Positions 56,081 through 64,000 of a stretch of 64,000 nucleotides of DNA are shown in pieces. The first letter of the stretch is position 1; each line of letters starts with the position of its first letter. The notes under the pieces are model-generated. The model saw only the letters and a list, made by a program, of their open reading frames with translations, was not told the DNA's origin and did no database searches. The DNA comes from Flavobacteriaceae bacterium (lineage in GTDB: Bacteria > Bacteroidota > Bacteroidia > Flavobacteriales > Flavobacteriaceae). The translations under genes were made by a program, and so were the position numbers. The stretch lies in contig JAIPBH010000016.1 of assembly GCA_021739635.1 (NCBI GenBank), positions 1-64,000 of the forward strand. Reading direction: 5' to 3'.

Positions 56081-57202
56081 ATGAAAACGCATAAACTATT
56101 ACTTTTCGTATCTTTTATATTAGTATTAACATTTTCTTCTTTTGTTTCAAAAGATAAAGGTAAACCACAGCAGTTCGTTGTTGTTCTTGATGCTGGTCAT
56201 GGTGGTAATGACCCAGGTAACGTTGGCAATGGTTACAAAGAGAAAGATATTGCTCTTAAAGTAGTTTTAGAAGTTGGTAAACAACTTGAAAAGAACCCAA
56301 ATATAAAAGTGATATATACCAGAGATAAAGATGTTTTTATTGATTTATTTGTAAGAGGTCAAATTGCCAATAAAGCTAATGCTGATTTGTTTGTATCTGT
56401 TCACTGCAATGCTCATCATTCAGATGCTCATGGAACAGAAACTTTTGTGTTAGGAACTCACCGAAACCATACAAATTTTGAAGTTGCAAAAAAAGAGAAC
56501 TCTGTAATTTTTCTTGAAAATGATTATGAAAGTAAATATGGAGGTTTTGACCCAAATTCGCCAGAATCTGTTATAGGTTTAACCTTAGCACAAGAAGAAT
56601 ATTTAGATCAAAGCATTCAATTGGCAAGTTTTATCCAAAATAAGTTTACTAACAAATTAAAACGAAAAAGCAGAGGTGTTAAACAAGCTGGTTTTATTGT
56701 GCTTCATCAAACAGTTATGCCTAGTGTATTAGTGGAAATCGGCTTTTTAACTTATAAAGATGAAGGTAAATATTTAAATTCTGATACCGGACAAAAAGAA
56801 ATATCAACGGCAATTACAGATGCTATTTTTGAGTATAAACATACTATAGATGGAAATGTAGGCGACTATAATTATCATGAAAACTCAAATTCTAATCAAA
56901 TTTCAGAAATTAATGAACCATTAAAACAAAACGATACAGGTATTATTTATAAAGTTCAAATAGCAGCTGGTTCAACCAAAATTGAGCCAAAACCATATAA
57001 TTTTAAAAAACTTGAAGATATTTCATTTGACTTTGAAAGTAACCTATATAAATATTACTCTGGAGCAACTTCAAGCTATAATAAAGCAAAAGAATTAGAA
57101 GAAAAAGCAAAATCTAAAGGATATAAATCTAGTTTTATTGTTGCTTTTAAAGATGGTAATAGAATTCCTTTATCTGAAGCTTTAAAAACATCTACTAATT
57201 AA
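56081..57202 (+). CDS. N-acetylmuramoyl-L-alanine amidase with SPOR domain
   Basis: A 373-aa secreted Amidase_3 enzyme that cleaves the bond between muramic acid and the peptide stem in cell separation. After a signal peptide, the zinc-dependent core has LDAGHGGNDPG (Zn His), a Glu in GYKEKDIALKV, SVHCNAH (second Zn His) and the catalytic Glu in VLVEIGFLTY. Residues from about 290 to the end form a SPOR peptidoglycan-binding domain (IYKVQIAAG, YYSGATSSYNKAKELEEKAK). The ATG at 56081 is preferred to the TTG at 56075. It leads a run of co-oriented genes to 60896. Confidence 0.9.
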   Translation: MKTHKLLLFVSFILVLTFSSFVSKDKGKPQQFVVVLDAGHGGNDPGNVGNGYKEKDIALKVVLEVGKQLEKNPNIKVIYTRDKDVFIDLFVRGQIANKANADLFVSVHCNAHHSDAHGTETFVLGTHRNHTNFEVAKKENSVIFLENDYESKYGGFDPNSPESVIGLTLAQEEYLDQSIQLASFIQNKFTNKLKRKSRGVKQAGFIVLHQTVMPSVLVEIGFLTYKDEGKYLNSDTGQKEISTAITDAIFEYKHTIDGNVGDYNYHENSNSNQISEINEPLKQNDTGIIYKVQIAAGSTKIEPKPYNFKKLEDISFDFESNLYKYYSGATSSYNKAKELEEKAKSKGYKSSFIVAFKDGNRIPLSEALKTSTN

Positions 57203-57256
57203 CCGTATTGTTTTTAAATTTATTTTAAATTTGTTTTTAATAAAAAAAACAAAGCT

Positions 57257-58189
57257 TTGAAAATATCAAAAGAAGTTAAAACTGCCATACTTGTATTACT
57301 AGGAATTATCCTTTTTATTTTTGGGTTTAATTATCTTAAAGGAATAAATTTATTTGAGCCAGACAATATTTACTATACTGAATTTGATTATAACGCGTTA
57401 AATAAATCTTCAGTAGTTACACTTAAAGGAAATACCGTTGGAAAAGTTCAAGACATTATATACGATTACAAAACAGGCAAAACAAGAATTGCTTTTTCAG
57501 TTAATGAACAGTTAAAATTTTCTAAAAATAGTACCATTCGTTTGTATGAAACTGGGTTAATGGGCGGCAATGCTATTTCTATTATTTTAGCCTATGATCA
57601 AGATATTGCTAAGCCTGGCGATGTTTTAAAATCTGAGGTAGAAATGGGTCTTATAAGAACGCTTTCAAAAAACTTCTCGGGTTTAAGTGATAATTTAGAT
57701 TCCACTTTAAAATCAACAGATACTCTTTTAGGTAACATTAATAAAATTGTAATTGATGAGTCTGATGCTGGCTTAAAAAAGACTATTCAGGAACTTAATG
57801 CTACATTAACTGCTTATAAAAATTTGGCATATTCTATTAATGGAGTCGTCTCAGAAAACGATAAAAACATTAATACCATTCTTGAGAATTTTAAAACCAC
57901 AAGCACTGAGTTATCACAAATAACTGCTCAATTAAAACAAGCAAATTTGGGTCAAACGGTTGAGTCTTTAAATACCACATTATCAAATGTAAACACGCTT
58001 CTTGCTGGTTTAAATAACGGAGAAGGCTCTATGGGTAAATTACTTAAAGATGAAACATTATACAAAAATCTTGAAGGCGCTTCAAAAGAAATTGAAGAGT
58101 TGTTAAGAGATATTAAGTTGCATCCAAAACGTTATTTTAGGGTTTTATCAAAAAAGGAAATTCCTTACGGAGATTCTGAAACTAAATAA
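57257..58189 (+). CDS. MCE family protein (MlaD-like)
   Basis: A 310-aa protein with an N-terminal membrane helix (residues about 8-28) and one MCE domain (about 38-115; VVTLKGNTVGKVQDIIYD, GLMGGNAISIIL). A long helical C-terminal part follows with NTLLAGLNNGEGSMGKLLKDETLY. The family moves lipids between membranes from a periplasmic anchor. The usual MlaE/MlaF partners are not adjacent. The start is TTG at 57257, 54 bp after the amidase. The Fe-S gene starts 6 bp downstream. Confidence 0.86.
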   Translation: MKISKEVKTAILVLLGIILFIFGFNYLKGINLFEPDNIYYTEFDYNALNKSSVVTLKGNTVGKVQDIIYDYKTGKTRIAFSVNEQLKFSKNSTIRLYETGLMGGNAISIILAYDQDIAKPGDVLKSEVEMGLIRTLSKNFSGLSDNLDSTLKSTDTLLGNINKIVIDESDAGLKKTIQELNATLTAYKNLAYSINGVVSENDKNINTILENFKTTSTELSQITAQLKQANLGQTVESLNTTLSNVNTLLAGLNNGEGSMGKLLKDETLYKNLEGASKEIEELLRDIKLHPKRYFRVLSKKEIPYGDSETK

Positions 58190-58195
58190 AAAGCA

Positions 58196-59497
58196 ATGAA
58201 TTACTTACCAAATGTTCTATTTGCAATAGCACTTATTGTTGGAGTTGGTTATTTTACAAGAAATGTAAAAAAACTAATACGCAACATTAAATTAGGTCAT
58301 GATGTTGACGTAAGTGATAACACATCACAACGTTGGAAAAACATGACTATGATTGCACTTGGGCAAAGTAAAATGGTAAGTCGCCCAATTGCAGGGTTTT
58401 TACATATTATTGTTTATGTTGGTTTTGTAATTATCAATATAGAAGTCCTAGAAATTATTATTGATGGCTTAATAGGAAGTCATAGAATTTTTTCTTCAAT
58501 AGGCGTATTGTACGGAGTTTTAATTGGTGCTTTTGAAATTTTAGCCCTTTTAGTTTTTATTGCAGTGATTGTTTTTTGGATTAGAAGAAACATTATAAAA
58601 CTAAATAGGTTCTGGAAGAGTGAAATGACCAGTTGGCCAAAAAATGATGCTAACTACATTTTGTATTTTGAAATGGTTTTAATGACCTTGTTTTTGGTTA
58701 TGAATGCTACCGATGTGCATTTCCAAACCATGAATTCAGGAAACTTTATCAGTCAATTTATAGCGCCATTCTTTAACGGACTTTCTGAAACAGCATTGCA
58801 TACCATAGAAAGAACAGCATGGTGGATGCATATTATAGGCATTTTAGTATTCTTAAACTATCTCTATTTTTCAAAACATTTACATATTCTCTTAGCATTC
58901 CCAAACACATTTTATGCTAGTTTAAAACCAAAAGGGCAATTTAACAACCTTGAAGCGGTAACAAAAGAAGTAAAAATGATGATGGATGCCACCATTTACC
59001 CTGCAACATCACCAACTGATGATACAGAAATGCCCGCAAAATTTGGCGCTAGTGATGTACAAGATTTAAACTGGGTACAACTTTTAAATGCTTACACTTG
59101 TACAGAATGTGGACGATGCACCAGCGAATGCCCAGCAAATCTAACCGGTAAAAAACTGTCGCCTCGCAAAATAATGATGGATACTAGAGACCGTTTAGAA
59201 GAAGTTGGAAAAAATATAGATGCTAATAAAGGAACTTTTGTAGACGACGGCAAACAACTGTTAGACAACTATATAACAAGAGAAGAACTTTGGGCTTGTA
59301 CCTCATGCAATGCCTGCGTTGAAGCTTGTCCGGTTAGCATCAATCCGTTGTCAATCATTTTAGACATGCGTCGTTTTCTTGTTATGGAACAGTCTGCAGC
59401 ACCAGTAGAATTAAATAATATGATGACTAATATAGAAAATAATGGCGCACCATGGCCATACAATCAAATGGATAGAATAAACTGGAAAAACGAATAA
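58196..59497 (+). CDS. Membrane-bound [4Fe-4S] electron-transfer protein
   Basis: A 433-aa protein with about five membrane helices in the first 240 residues and a C-terminal cytoplasmic ferredoxin domain with two clusters, CTECGRCTSECP and CTSCNACVEACP. This is the layout of heterodisulfide-reductase-related (HdrC/E-like) membrane electron carriers. Together with the CCG protein encoded next, it would pass electrons between the quinone pool and a thiol/disulfide-like substrate. The real partner is unknown. An intergenic repeat-like element lies between the two genes. Confidence 0.87.
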   Translation: MNYLPNVLFAIALIVGVGYFTRNVKKLIRNIKLGHDVDVSDNTSQRWKNMTMIALGQSKMVSRPIAGFLHIIVYVGFVIINIEVLEIIIDGLIGSHRIFSSIGVLYGVLIGAFEILALLVFIAVIVFWIRRNIIKLNRFWKSEMTSWPKNDANYILYFEMVLMTLFLVMNATDVHFQTMNSGNFISQFIAPFFNGLSETALHTIERTAWWMHIIGILVFLNYLYFSKHLHILLAFPNTFYASLKPKGQFNNLEAVTKEVKMMMDATIYPATSPTDDTEMPAKFGASDVQDLNWVQLLNAYTCTECGRCTSECPANLTGKKLSPRKIMMDTRDRLEEVGKNIDANKGTFVDDGKQLLDNYITREELWACTSCNACVEACPVSINPLSIILDMRRFLVMEQSAAPVELNNMMTNIENNGAPWPYNQMDRINWKNE

Positions 59498-59506
59498 AAC
59501 AATAAA

Positions 59507-59581
59507 GGCGTTACCACAAGGGTCGGGCTTTTCGCTATATCTTTTGCTTAGGCAAAAGGATGCCGCTACAATCCCTAACGC
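59507..59581. repeat. REP-like palindromic intergenic element
   Basis: A 75-bp element of noticeably higher G+C than its surroundings. Terminal GCGTTA (59508-59513) pairs with TAACGC (59576-59581). Inside, ATCTTTTGC and GCAAAAGGAT form a near-perfect hairpin around TTAG. The text GGGTCGGGCTTTTCGCT near the left side and GCCGCTACAATCCCTAACGC near the right are familiar from repeated elements dispersed in Bacteroidota genomes, from memory and unchecked. Only one copy is in the window. Confidence 0.65.
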
Positions 59582-59610
59582 ATAAAAAAAGTCAATATAA
59601 ACCTAATAAT

Positions 59611-60402
59611 ATGAGCGAATTACTTAACGTGCCAACCATGGCAGATTTTATGGCTCAAGGCAAACAACCCGAAGTACTATTTTGGGTTGGCTGCGCAGGA
59701 AGTTTTGATGATAGAGCAAAAAAAATAACCAAAGCTTTTGTAAAACTTCTAAATAAAGCGCAAGTAGAATTTGCAGTGTTGGGAACTGAAGAAAGTTGTA
59801 CTGGTGATCCAGCAAAACGTGCTGGAAATGAATTTTTATTCCAAATGCAAGCCGTTACTAACATTGAAGTAATGAATGCCTATGAAATAAAAAAAATAGT
59901 AACAGCCTGTCCACATTGCTTCAATACATTAAAAAATGAGTATCCTCAACTTGGAGGAAATTATGAAGTAATGCATCATACAGAATTCTTGAAAAGTCTA
60001 TTGGATGAAGGAAGATTAACTATTGAAGGAGGTAAATTTAAAGGAAAGCGCATCACATTTCATGACCCATGTTATTTAGGAAGAGCAAACAATATTTATG
60101 AGGCTCCTAGAGATTTAATTATTAAGCTTGAAGCAGAATTAGTCGAAATGAAAAACTGCAAAAAAACAGGCTTATGTTGTGGTGCTGGTGGAGCTCAAAT
60201 GTTTAAAGATGCAGAAAAAGGTGATAAAGAAGTAAATATTGAACGTACAGAACAAGCCTTAGATATAAAACCAGAAATTATTGCTGCTGGTTGCCCTTTT
60301 TGTAATACCATGATGACAGATGGTATTAAGGCAAAAGAAAAAGAAGGTCAAATTACTGTAATGGATATAGCCGAATTAATTGCAAATGCACAAGATTTAT
60401 AA
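59611..60402 (+). CDS. CCG-domain Fe-S oxidoreductase (HdrB-like)
   Basis: A 263-aa cytoplasmic protein with two cysteine-rich CCG-type motifs, which in HdrB-type enzymes bind an unusual [4Fe-4S] cluster for thiol/disulfide chemistry. Visible parts are FWVGCAGSFDDR, TACPHCFNTLKNEYP, FHDPCYLGR, CCGAGGAQMFKD and GCPFCNTMMTDG. A longer frame from 59560 exists, but it would begin inside the REP-like element, so I use the ATG at 59611, giving MSELLNVPTMADFMAQG. It is the soluble partner of the preceding membrane Fe-S protein. Confidence 0.87.
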   Translation: MSELLNVPTMADFMAQGKQPEVLFWVGCAGSFDDRAKKITKAFVKLLNKAQVEFAVLGTEESCTGDPAKRAGNEFLFQMQAVTNIEVMNAYEIKKIVTACPHCFNTLKNEYPQLGGNYEVMHHTEFLKSLLDEGRLTIEGGKFKGKRITFHDPCYLGRANNIYEAPRDLIIKLEAELVEMKNCKKTGLCCGAGGAQMFKDAEKGDKEVNIERTEQALDIKPEIIAAGCPFCNTMMTDGIKAKEKEGQITVMDIAELIANAQDL

Positions 60403-60410
60403 ATAAAAAA

Positions 60411-60896
60411 ATGCTAGTAGATTTTAACATATTACCTAACGAATCAAGAGTTTGGATTTACCAAGCAAACCGTTCTTTTTCTGACCAAGAAATTGAAGAA
60501 ATAAGTTCAAGATTAGAAACATTTATTTCTAACTGGACAGCTCATGGAGGTGATTTGGAAGCAGGCTATTGTATTAAATATAAACGTTTTATAGTATTAG
60601 GTTTAAACCAAGAATTAAATCATGCTACCGGATGTTCTATAGATGCTTCAGTTAATTTTATTCAGCAATTAGAAAAAGATTTTTCAGTTGATTTATTAGA
60701 TAAAATGAATGTGTCATATAAGCAAGGTGAGTTTGTAGCTTATAAAACACTGATTGATTTTAAAAAAATGGCTAAAGAAAAAGCCGTGTCAAAAAACACC
60801 ATTGTTTTTAATAATTTGGTTAACAACATTGCAGAATTTAAAGAAAATTGGGAAGTTCCTGCAAGTGAAAGTTGGCACAGTAGATTTTTAAATTAA
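60411..60896 (+). CDS. Conserved hypothetical protein
   Basis: A 161-aa soluble protein that lies 8 bp after the HdrB-like gene. Orthologs in this family are often labelled ABC transporter ATPase, but I see no Walker A, signature or Walker B motif, so that name is not supported. Conserved-looking parts are LPNESRVWIYQANRSFSD, WTAHGGDLEAGYCIKYKRFIVLGL and ATGCSIDASVNFI. The invariant-looking Cys pair (in GYCIKY and ATGCSID) might interact with the adjacent Fe-S proteins; this is inference. Confidence 0.75.
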   Translation: MLVDFNILPNESRVWIYQANRSFSDQEIEEISSRLETFISNWTAHGGDLEAGYCIKYKRFIVLGLNQELNHATGCSIDASVNFIQQLEKDFSVDLLDKMNVSYKQGEFVAYKTLIDFKKMAKEKAVSKNTIVFNNLVNNIAEFKENWEVPASESWHSRFLN

Positions 60897-60974
60897 CAAT
60901 TATTTAATACTACATATTGCAATACAAGTAGACAAGATACGTTTCTATCTTGTTTCTACATAATAAATAACAAA

Positions 60975-61418
60975 ATGAAATGTAAATTCATTGTAATTTT
61001 TGTATTCTTAATTACTGGCCATGTTTTTGCTCAAGAATGGCAGACAAATTTTGAGAATGCTAAAGCACTAGCATCAAAAAGTAATCATAATATTGTTTTA
61101 GTTTTTCAAGGTTCAGATTGGTGTGCACCATGTATGAAGTTAGATAAGGAAATATGGAGTTCTTCTGAATTTCAAAATCTTTCAAAAAATCATTTTATAA
61201 TGTTTAAAGCAGACTTTCCCAGAAAGAAAGCTAATAAATTATCTGATGATATGACTGCTCAAAACACTAAACTGGCAGAAATGTATAATAGCCAAGGATT
61301 TTTTCCATTAGTGGTTGTTTTAGATAAAAATGGAAAAGTTTTAGGAAAAACAGGATACCAAAAGCTAAGTCCCAATGACTATTATAAAAAGCTAACATCA
61401 TTTGAAACATCACTTTGA
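60975..61418 (+). CDS. Periplasmic thioredoxin-like protein
   Basis: A 147-aa protein with a signal peptide (MKCKFIVIFVFLITGHVFAQ) and a thioredoxin fold of the DUF255/thioredoxin_7 type. The active site is SDWCAPCMKLDKEIW and the cis-proline segment is GFFPLVVVLDKNG. It overlaps the apbE gene by 4 bp. With apbE, DUF4266 and DUF3570 it forms a recognisable cluster and probably keeps cysteines of the partner proteins reduced in the periplasm. Confidence 0.88.
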   Translation: MKCKFIVIFVFLITGHVFAQEWQTNFENAKALASKSNHNIVLVFQGSDWCAPCMKLDKEIWSSSEFQNLSKNHFIMFKADFPRKKANKLSDDMTAQNTKLAEMYNSQGFFPLVVVLDKNGKVLGKTGYQKLSPNDYYKKLTSFETSL

Positions 61419-62398
61419 AAAACACTTTCATTGTAATATTATTTTTATTTTCTACACTTTCATTTTCCCAACAAGTTTATACAAGAACTTTAAAGCTTAT
61501 GGGAAGTCGTTTTGATATTTCTGTTATAGCAGAAAATCAAATTGAAGCAGATGATAATATTGATATTGCTGTAAATGAAATTTCAAGAATTGAAAAATTG
61601 ATATCCTCATGGGATTCATTATCTCAAACATCATCTATTAATAAAAATGCTGGAATAAAACCTGTTGTGGTAGATTTAGAGCTTTTTAATTTAATTCAAA
61701 GAGCTATTAAAATTTCAAAATTGACAGAAGGAGCATTTGATATTAGTTACGCTTCTATGGATAAAGTTTGGAAGTTTGATGGAAGCATGAGAGAAATGCC
61801 GAGTGAAGAATCAATAAAGAATTCTGTTTCTAAAGTAGGATATCAAAATATCATTTTAGACGAAACTAATCATTCTGTTTTTTTAAAATTAAGCGGAATG
61901 AAGATTGGTTTTGGAGCTATAGGTAAAGGTTATGCAGCAGATAAAGCAAAAGAATTACTTAAAATTAAAGGCGTAAAGGCAGGAATTATAAATGCTTCTG
62001 GCGATTTAAATACTTGGGGAAAACAGCCAGATGGTAAAGATTGGATGGTAGCAATTGTTAACCCAATTAATAAAGAAAAGGTGTTTTCATGGATGCCAGT
62101 TTATAACTCGGCAGTTGTTACTTCTGGTAATTATGAAAAATATGTAAGTTTTAATGGAGTATTATATACTCACATCATTGACCCAAGAACTGGTTATCCA
62201 AGCACAGGAATTTTAAGTGCATCCATATTTACAGCAAATGCAGAATTGGCAGATGCTCTGGCAACTTCACTTTTTGTTATGGGTGTTGATGTTGGCTTAG
62301 ATTTTATAAATCAATTAAACGGAGTAGAATGTATAATTGTTGATAAAAACAATAAAGTGCACACTTCAAAAAATATAAATTTAAAACAGTTGAATTAA
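61415..62398 (+). CDS. apbE: FAD:protein FMN transferase (ApbE)
   Basis: A 327-aa periplasmic enzyme that attaches FMN covalently to threonine of target proteins, using FAD and Mg. It begins at TTG 61415 with a signal peptide (MKNTFIVILFLFSTLSFSQQ). Signatures are LMGSRFDISVIA, SSWDSLSQTSSINKNAG, GFGAIGKGYAADKAKELL, GDLNTWGKQPDGKDW and HIIDPRTGYPST, with the metal-site Asp in ADALATSLFVMG. It overlaps the thioredoxin gene by 4 bp and precedes the DUF4266 lipoprotein by 2 bp. No obvious flavinylation target motif is seen in the two downstream products. Confidence 0.93.
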   Translation: MKNTFIVILFLFSTLSFSQQVYTRTLKLMGSRFDISVIAENQIEADDNIDIAVNEISRIEKLISSWDSLSQTSSINKNAGIKPVVVDLELFNLIQRAIKISKLTEGAFDISYASMDKVWKFDGSMREMPSEESIKNSVSKVGYQNIILDETNHSVFLKLSGMKIGFGAIGKGYAADKAKELLKIKGVKAGIINASGDLNTWGKQPDGKDWMVAIVNPINKEKVFSWMPVYNSAVVTSGNYEKYVSFNGVLYTHIIDPRTGYPSTGILSASIFTANAELADALATSLFVMGVDVGLDFINQLNGVECIIVDKNNKVHTSKNINLKQLN

Positions 62399-62400
62399 TT

Positions 62401-62610
62401 ATGAAAAAACTGATTATAGTAGTTTTTGCAGCTATTTCTTTTACATCTTGCATGGCTGTGAAGGAATATGATAAAGTAAACTTGAATGACCCTGATATGG
62501 CATTAGTTCGGAAAAAGTCTGATCGATTTGAAACTAATTTTCAGGTGTATAGAGAAGGAGCTTCTGGAGCAAATGGTGGAAAATCTGGTGGTGGTTGTGG
62601 TTGCAATTAA
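62401..62610 (+). CDS. DUF4266 small lipoprotein with cysteine-rich C-terminus
   Basis: A 69-aa lipoprotein. The signal ends in the lipobox ISFTSC, with the lipidated cysteine near residue 17. The mature part has the DUF4266 core AVKEYDKVNLNDPDMALVRKK and ends GANGGKSGGGCGCN. The last two cysteines (CGC) on a glycine-rich tail are unusual and may bind metal or flavin or be reduced by the neighbouring thioredoxin. It lies 2 bp after apbE and 38 bp before the DUF3570 gene. Confidence 0.88.
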   Translation: MKKLIIVVFAAISFTSCMAVKEYDKVNLNDPDMALVRKKSDRFETNFQVYREGASGANGGKSGGGCGCN

Positions 62611-62648
62611 TCTATTTAAAAAAAACATTAATTAGTATCAAAATTCAA

Positions 62649-64000
62649 ATGAAAACAATATTTAAAGTAGTACTATTATTTTTGGTGTTTACATCATTTA
62701 CTTTTGCTCAAGAAGATCAAGGATCATATAAAAAAAGAGTTTTAGAGACAGCTGAAGTAGATTTTTTAACAAGTTACTACACTCAAGATGGAAATAATGC
62801 CTCTGTTACTGGAGGGATTGGTGACGAGCATTTAACAGATTTTACTCCAACAATTGTTATTAGCGTGCCATTGAATGATGATGATGTATTAACAGTTGAT
62901 GCTGGATTTTCAGCATACTCTTCGGCATCATCAAGTAATTTAAATCCATTTAATTTTGGTGGAGAAGGAGATGAAATTAATTCGCAAACTGTTCCTTCAA
63001 ATATTATTGGTAGTCCTTGGGTTGCTTCATCTGGAGCATCTAAGTCAGACATTTGGGCTAATTTAAATGCTGATTATTCACATAGTTCTGATGACAGAAA
63101 TACAATATGGAATGCAGATGTTTCTTTTGCTACTGAGTTTGATTATTCTTCAATTGGATTTGGTGGTGGTTTAACTAAATTGTTTAACGATAAAAACACA
63201 ACACTTGGTATAAGCACAAAAATATATTTAGATACTTGGAGTCCAAGATATCCTATTGAATTACAATGGTATTTGGGAGTAAATGGAAATTTAAATTCCG
63301 GACTTTTTAGAAATGTACCTATTTTTGATGAAACTGGTATTGCTATAGATAAATCTGGAAATTCCACTCCAATTTGGAATCCAAATAATTATAAAGGTAT
63401 AACTGACAAATCAAGGAATTCTTATTCTTTATCATTTAGTTTTTCTCAAATATTGAGTAAAAATGCACAGTTTTCCTTGTTTTTTGATGTGGTTAAACAA
63501 CAAGGTTGGTTGTCTAATCCTATGCAACGTGTTTATTTTGCTGATGTAGCTAATTACTATATAGGAAACGCAAACAGTATTCCAAATTACACATTAAATT
63601 CAAATAAAGATGTATTTCAATTAGCTGATGATATAGAGCGTATGCCAAGTAGTCGTTTGAAGTTTCCAATTGGTATGACTTTTAATTATTATTTAAATGA
63701 AACCTTTGTTTTAAGAACATATTACAGATATTATACAGATGATTGGGGAATTAAATCGAATACCGCTAGTGTTGAATTACCCATAAAAATAAGTTCTAAA
63801 TTTACATTGTATCCATCTTATAGATATTATGATCAAACGGCCGCTGATTATTTTGCTCCTTACGAGCAAAACCTATCAACTAATGATTATTATACTTCAG
63901 ATTATGATTTATCAAAATTTAATGCTAATCAATATGGGTTTGGTATTGGATATGCAGATATTTTTGCTAAATGCCATATTTGGAAGTTTGGTTTAAAAAA
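62649..64000 (+). CDS. DUF3570 outer-membrane beta-barrel protein, 3' end missing
   Basis: The frame opens at ATG 62649 and is still open at the window edge. The first 21 residues are a signal peptide (MKTIFKVVLLFLVFTSFTFAQ). The mature part has DFLTSYYTQDGNNASVTGGIGDE, typical of the DUF3570 family, then many alternating aromatic strands that indicate a beta barrel. The family always occurs near DUF4266, ApbE and thioredoxin genes and is of unknown function; an outer-membrane pore for the same pathway is plausible. The C-terminal strands lie beyond base 64000. Confidence 0.85.
   Translation, partial: MKTIFKVVLLFLVFTSFTFAQEDQGSYKKRVLETAEVDFLTSYYTQDGNNASVTGGIGDEHLTDFTPTIVISVPLNDDDVLTVDAGFSAYSSASSSNLNPFNFGGEGDEINSQTVPSNIIGSPWVASSGASKSDIWANLNADYSHSSDDRNTIWNADVSFATEFDYSSIGFGGGLTKLFNDKNTTLGISTKIYLDTWSPRYPIELQWYLGVNGNLNSGLFRNVPIFDETGIAIDKSGNSTPIWNPNNYKGITDKSRNSYSLSFSFSQILSKNAQFSLFFDVVKQQGWLSNPMQRVYFADVANYYIGNANSIPNYTLNSNKDVFQLADDIERMPSSRLKFPIGMTFNYYLNETFVLRTYYRYYTDDWGIKSNTASVELPIKISSKFTLYPSYRYYDQTAADYFAPYEQNLSTNDYYTSDYDLSKFNANQYGFGIGYADIFAKCHIWKFGLK

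Noticed and set aside
59560-59610. Upstream extension of the HdrB-like gene
   Set aside because: The extra codons read through the REP-like palindrome and give MPLQSLTHKKSQ, which is not a plausible N-terminus; ATG 59611 gives the family start.
60411-60896. ABC transporter ATPase label
   Set aside because: No Walker A, Walker B or ABC signature motif is present in the 161 residues.
62783-63367. Two minus-strand open frames (62783-63052 and 63143-63367)
   Set aside because: They lie wholly inside the DUF3570 coding sequence, show no domain, and are antisense shadows of it.

Overview
The window is A+T-rich chromosome from a member of the Bacteroidota, most likely a marine or aquatic member of the Flavobacteriaceae. 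The evidence is the Bacteroidota-type -7 promoter element TAnnTTTG in front of several genes, the near absence of Shine-Dalgarno sequences, the gene content (TamB, LptD, AI-2E permease, DUF4159, DUF3570/DUF4266 with ApbE, THUMP-like methyltransferase, fused MoaC-MoaB) and repeated TTG starts. No rRNA, tRNA, CRISPR array, transposase or prophage is visible.

Layout. 1-6.2 kb: a secreted M14 zinc carboxypeptidase cut by the left edge, a lipoprotein GH32 fructan hydrolase with a fructokinase, and a sterol-desaturase-family membrane hydroxylase. 6.3-12.9 kb: a tight molybdenum-cofactor operon (moeA, a ModE-like HTH gene, a TSUP permease, mobA, moaD, moeB-rhodanese, moaE, moaCB fusion, moaA). 12.9-22 kb: a 12-heme membrane-anchored cytochrome c and, divergent from it, a periplasmic PsrABC/PhsABC-type molybdoenzyme operon continuing into two YeeE/YedE permease halves, two membrane-anchored rhodanese-fold proteins and a Crp/Fnr regulator. 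22-28.8 kb: a FadL-type porin, an FMN split-barrel protein, thioredoxin, a FixL-like PAS histidine kinase with a receiver-Crp fusion regulator, a tandem UspA and an unknown helical protein. 28.8-42.4 kb: mostly housekeeping genes (THUMP-like and TrmH-type methyltransferases, rsmE, PpiC, tsaD, tamB, pfkA, gapA, a GlcNAc-kinase-like gene). 42.4-49.2 kb: a three-gene transglutaminase / ATP-grasp-alpha-E / transglutaminase-DUF2126 locus. 49.6-60.9 kb: guaC, a hybrid kinase-like protein lacking its phospho-acceptor histidine, ridA, lptD, amidase, MCE protein, two Fe-S oxidoreductase subunits. 61-64 kb: a thioredoxin-ApbE-DUF4266-DUF3570 cluster running off the right edge.

How the genes work together. 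The Moco operon supplies bis-MGD cofactor (MobA is present) for the Psr/Phs-like enzyme next to it. Six promoters in 6.3-28.3 kb carry a 14-bp operator of the form ATGAY-N4-RTCAT, and it sits at an almost fixed distance (29.5 bp in five, 30.5 bp in one) from a -7 element. They precede moeA, the psrA-like gene, fadL, the FMN split-barrel gene, uspA and the unknown 147-aa gene. This is the layout expected of one Crp/Fnr-type activator acting near -41, and two candidate activators are encoded inside the same region. I read the stretch as a single co-regulated respiratory island for inorganic sulfur compounds, probably responding to low oxygen.

The most novel element is the pair of rhodanese-fold proteins at 20.0-21.3 kb. 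Both lack a cysteine in the usual active-site loop. Both instead end in the same lysine-rich tail ITVQKKKKKAAEGGC, encoded by 48-nt stretches that differ only at two synonymous sites although the rest of the two genes has diverged strongly. A terminal Gly-Gly-Cys on a flexible arm recalls the SoxY swinging arm, so I propose these are periplasmic sulfur carriers for the neighbouring molybdoenzyme and YeeE permeases.
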